From positions 2,170,001 to 2,234,000 of the forward strand of contig NZ_CP129019.1 in assembly GCF_020524355.2 (NCBI RefSeq): 64,000 bases of DNA, read 5' to 3'. The position numbers were made by a program, and so were the translations under genes. This document shows positions 63,476 to 64,000 of the stretch, piece by piece (within the stretch, counting starts at the first letter, position 1; the number at the start of each line of letters is the position of its first letter). The notes beneath the pieces were generated by a model. The model had not been told where the DNA came from, did no database searches, and saw only the letters and a program-made list of their open reading frames with translations. The DNA comes from Mesobacillus subterraneus. GTDB lineage: Bacteria; Bacillota; Bacilli; Bacillales; Cytobacillaceae.

Positions 63476-63631
63476 TTGGAACTTCTAATCATCCCAATTG
63501 CTATCGTCTTTATCTCTATGTTCATCAATGCTGTTAATGATGTTTCAAAAGTTCGAAAAGAATTAGAACTTGTTAAACAACAAAATATAGAAATCATTGA
63601 GTTATTGAAATCTAATACAAAAAGTATGTAG
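63476..63631 (+). CDS. Small membrane protein with coiled-coil tail (51 residues)
   Basis: TTG 63476 has GGAGG eight bases upstream. A hydrophobic N-terminus (MELLIIPIAIVFISMFINAV) then a charged helix (KVRKELELVKQQNIEIIELL). Good site, promoter and typical membrane-coil architecture. No family recognised. Confidence 0.65.
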   Translation: MELLIIPIAIVFISMFINAVNDVSKVRKELELVKQQNIEIIELLKSNTKSM

Positions 63632-63705
63632 TTTTTTGCTGTCGATCAGCAAACAGCCGAACCGAAACACCAATACCATGTCCAACCCATCGTAAAGATT
63701 TGATT

Positions 63706-63815
63706 TTATAGCGAGTTTCTCTTTTTTATAGCGATTTTTTTGTTTTTATAGCGAAATTCTCTTTTTTATAGCGTTTTTTTTGTTTTTATAGCGAAATTCT
63801 CTTTTTTATAGCGAA
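63706..63815. repeat. Intergenic array, exact 20-bp period, six units
   Basis: TTTATAGCG recurs with GCG at 63711, 63731, 63751, 63771, 63791 and 63811. Units alternate between GCGAAATTCTC-type and GCG(A)TTTTTTTG-type, giving a 40-bp higher-order unit. The rest to 64000 shows nothing recognisable. Confidence 0.9.
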
Positions 63816-64000
63816 TTGGTAATTCAGCTTGTTTTTTTCCAGTTACATTTTGATAAAATATGGTTGTTCTCGTATAGATTGTAGTTAGAATCCTAAAACC
63901 GATTTTCACGTGATAAAAGCCATTTTGTATTTCGTTATTAAGGTGCAGGCGCTTTTCACATAATAGATCTTTAGTTTTGAAAAGAAAAATGGATCATTCA

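Overview
The window is chromosomal DNA from a low-GC Gram-positive bacterium of the family Bacillaceae. The evidence is the AGGAGG-type ribosome binding sites, frequent TTG and GTG starts, and families typical of that group: DUF2200, Spx, YetF-type DUF421, IDEAL-domain protein, RsbR-like STAS proteins, HssRS-like two-component system and T-box-controlled ProRS. No rRNA, tRNA, prophage, insertion sequence or CRISPR array was seen. Species cannot be fixed from sequence alone (inference: Bacillus/Mesobacillus-like).

Layout. 1-4.4 kb: minus-strand beta-glucoside uptake operon (binding protein, two permeases, YesL, partial GH1 glucosidase) with LacI-type operators and a cre site. 4.5-10.4 kb: patchwork of small genes, repeats and remnants of ggt and aadK. 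10.5-15.3 kb: MMPL transporter, HssR/HssS-like two-component system and a small haem-copper-oxidase-like membrane protein, with GTTCA repeats upstream. 15.3-20 kb: GNAT, ECF sigma with membrane partner, proS with T-box leader. 21-26 kb: globin-coupled chemoreceptor with CZB domain, two YdcZ-type transporters flanking a Crp/Fnr regulator, STAS sensor. 26-45 kb: mostly small membrane proteins and lipoproteins, plus endonuclease I, L,D-transpeptidase, Spx, Rrf2, LysM-SPOR protein, DUF3231 and esterase. 45.9-51.8 kb: complete thiazole/oxazole-modified peptide (heterocycloanthracin/sonorensin-type) bacteriocin cluster: Cys-rich precursor, ThiF-like maturation protein, YcaO docking protein, SagB-type dehydrogenase. 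52-64 kb: AIM24-family protein, membrane-anchored PstS-like protein, ECF sigma/PadR/FtsW-like operon, PAS kinase, STAS proteins, TetR, signal peptidase I and a glutaredoxin-like gene.

Most striking observations. (1) The glutaredoxin-like gene at 63056-63289 has an in-frame TGA exactly at the first Cys of its CPYC active site. A perfect 8-bp stem with an AGGGT loop follows at the distance expected for a bacterial SECIS element, so it is a candidate selenoprotein. (2) Four intergenic arrays all have a period of 52 bp (51-53), although they represent at least three unrelated sequences. Two further arrays have periods of 21 and 20 bp. (3) At least a dozen genes carry one- or two-base frameshifts, many in homopolymers. 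This suggests sequencing or assembly error at least as much as real decay, so genes marked pseudogene here for a single frameshift may be intact in the organism.
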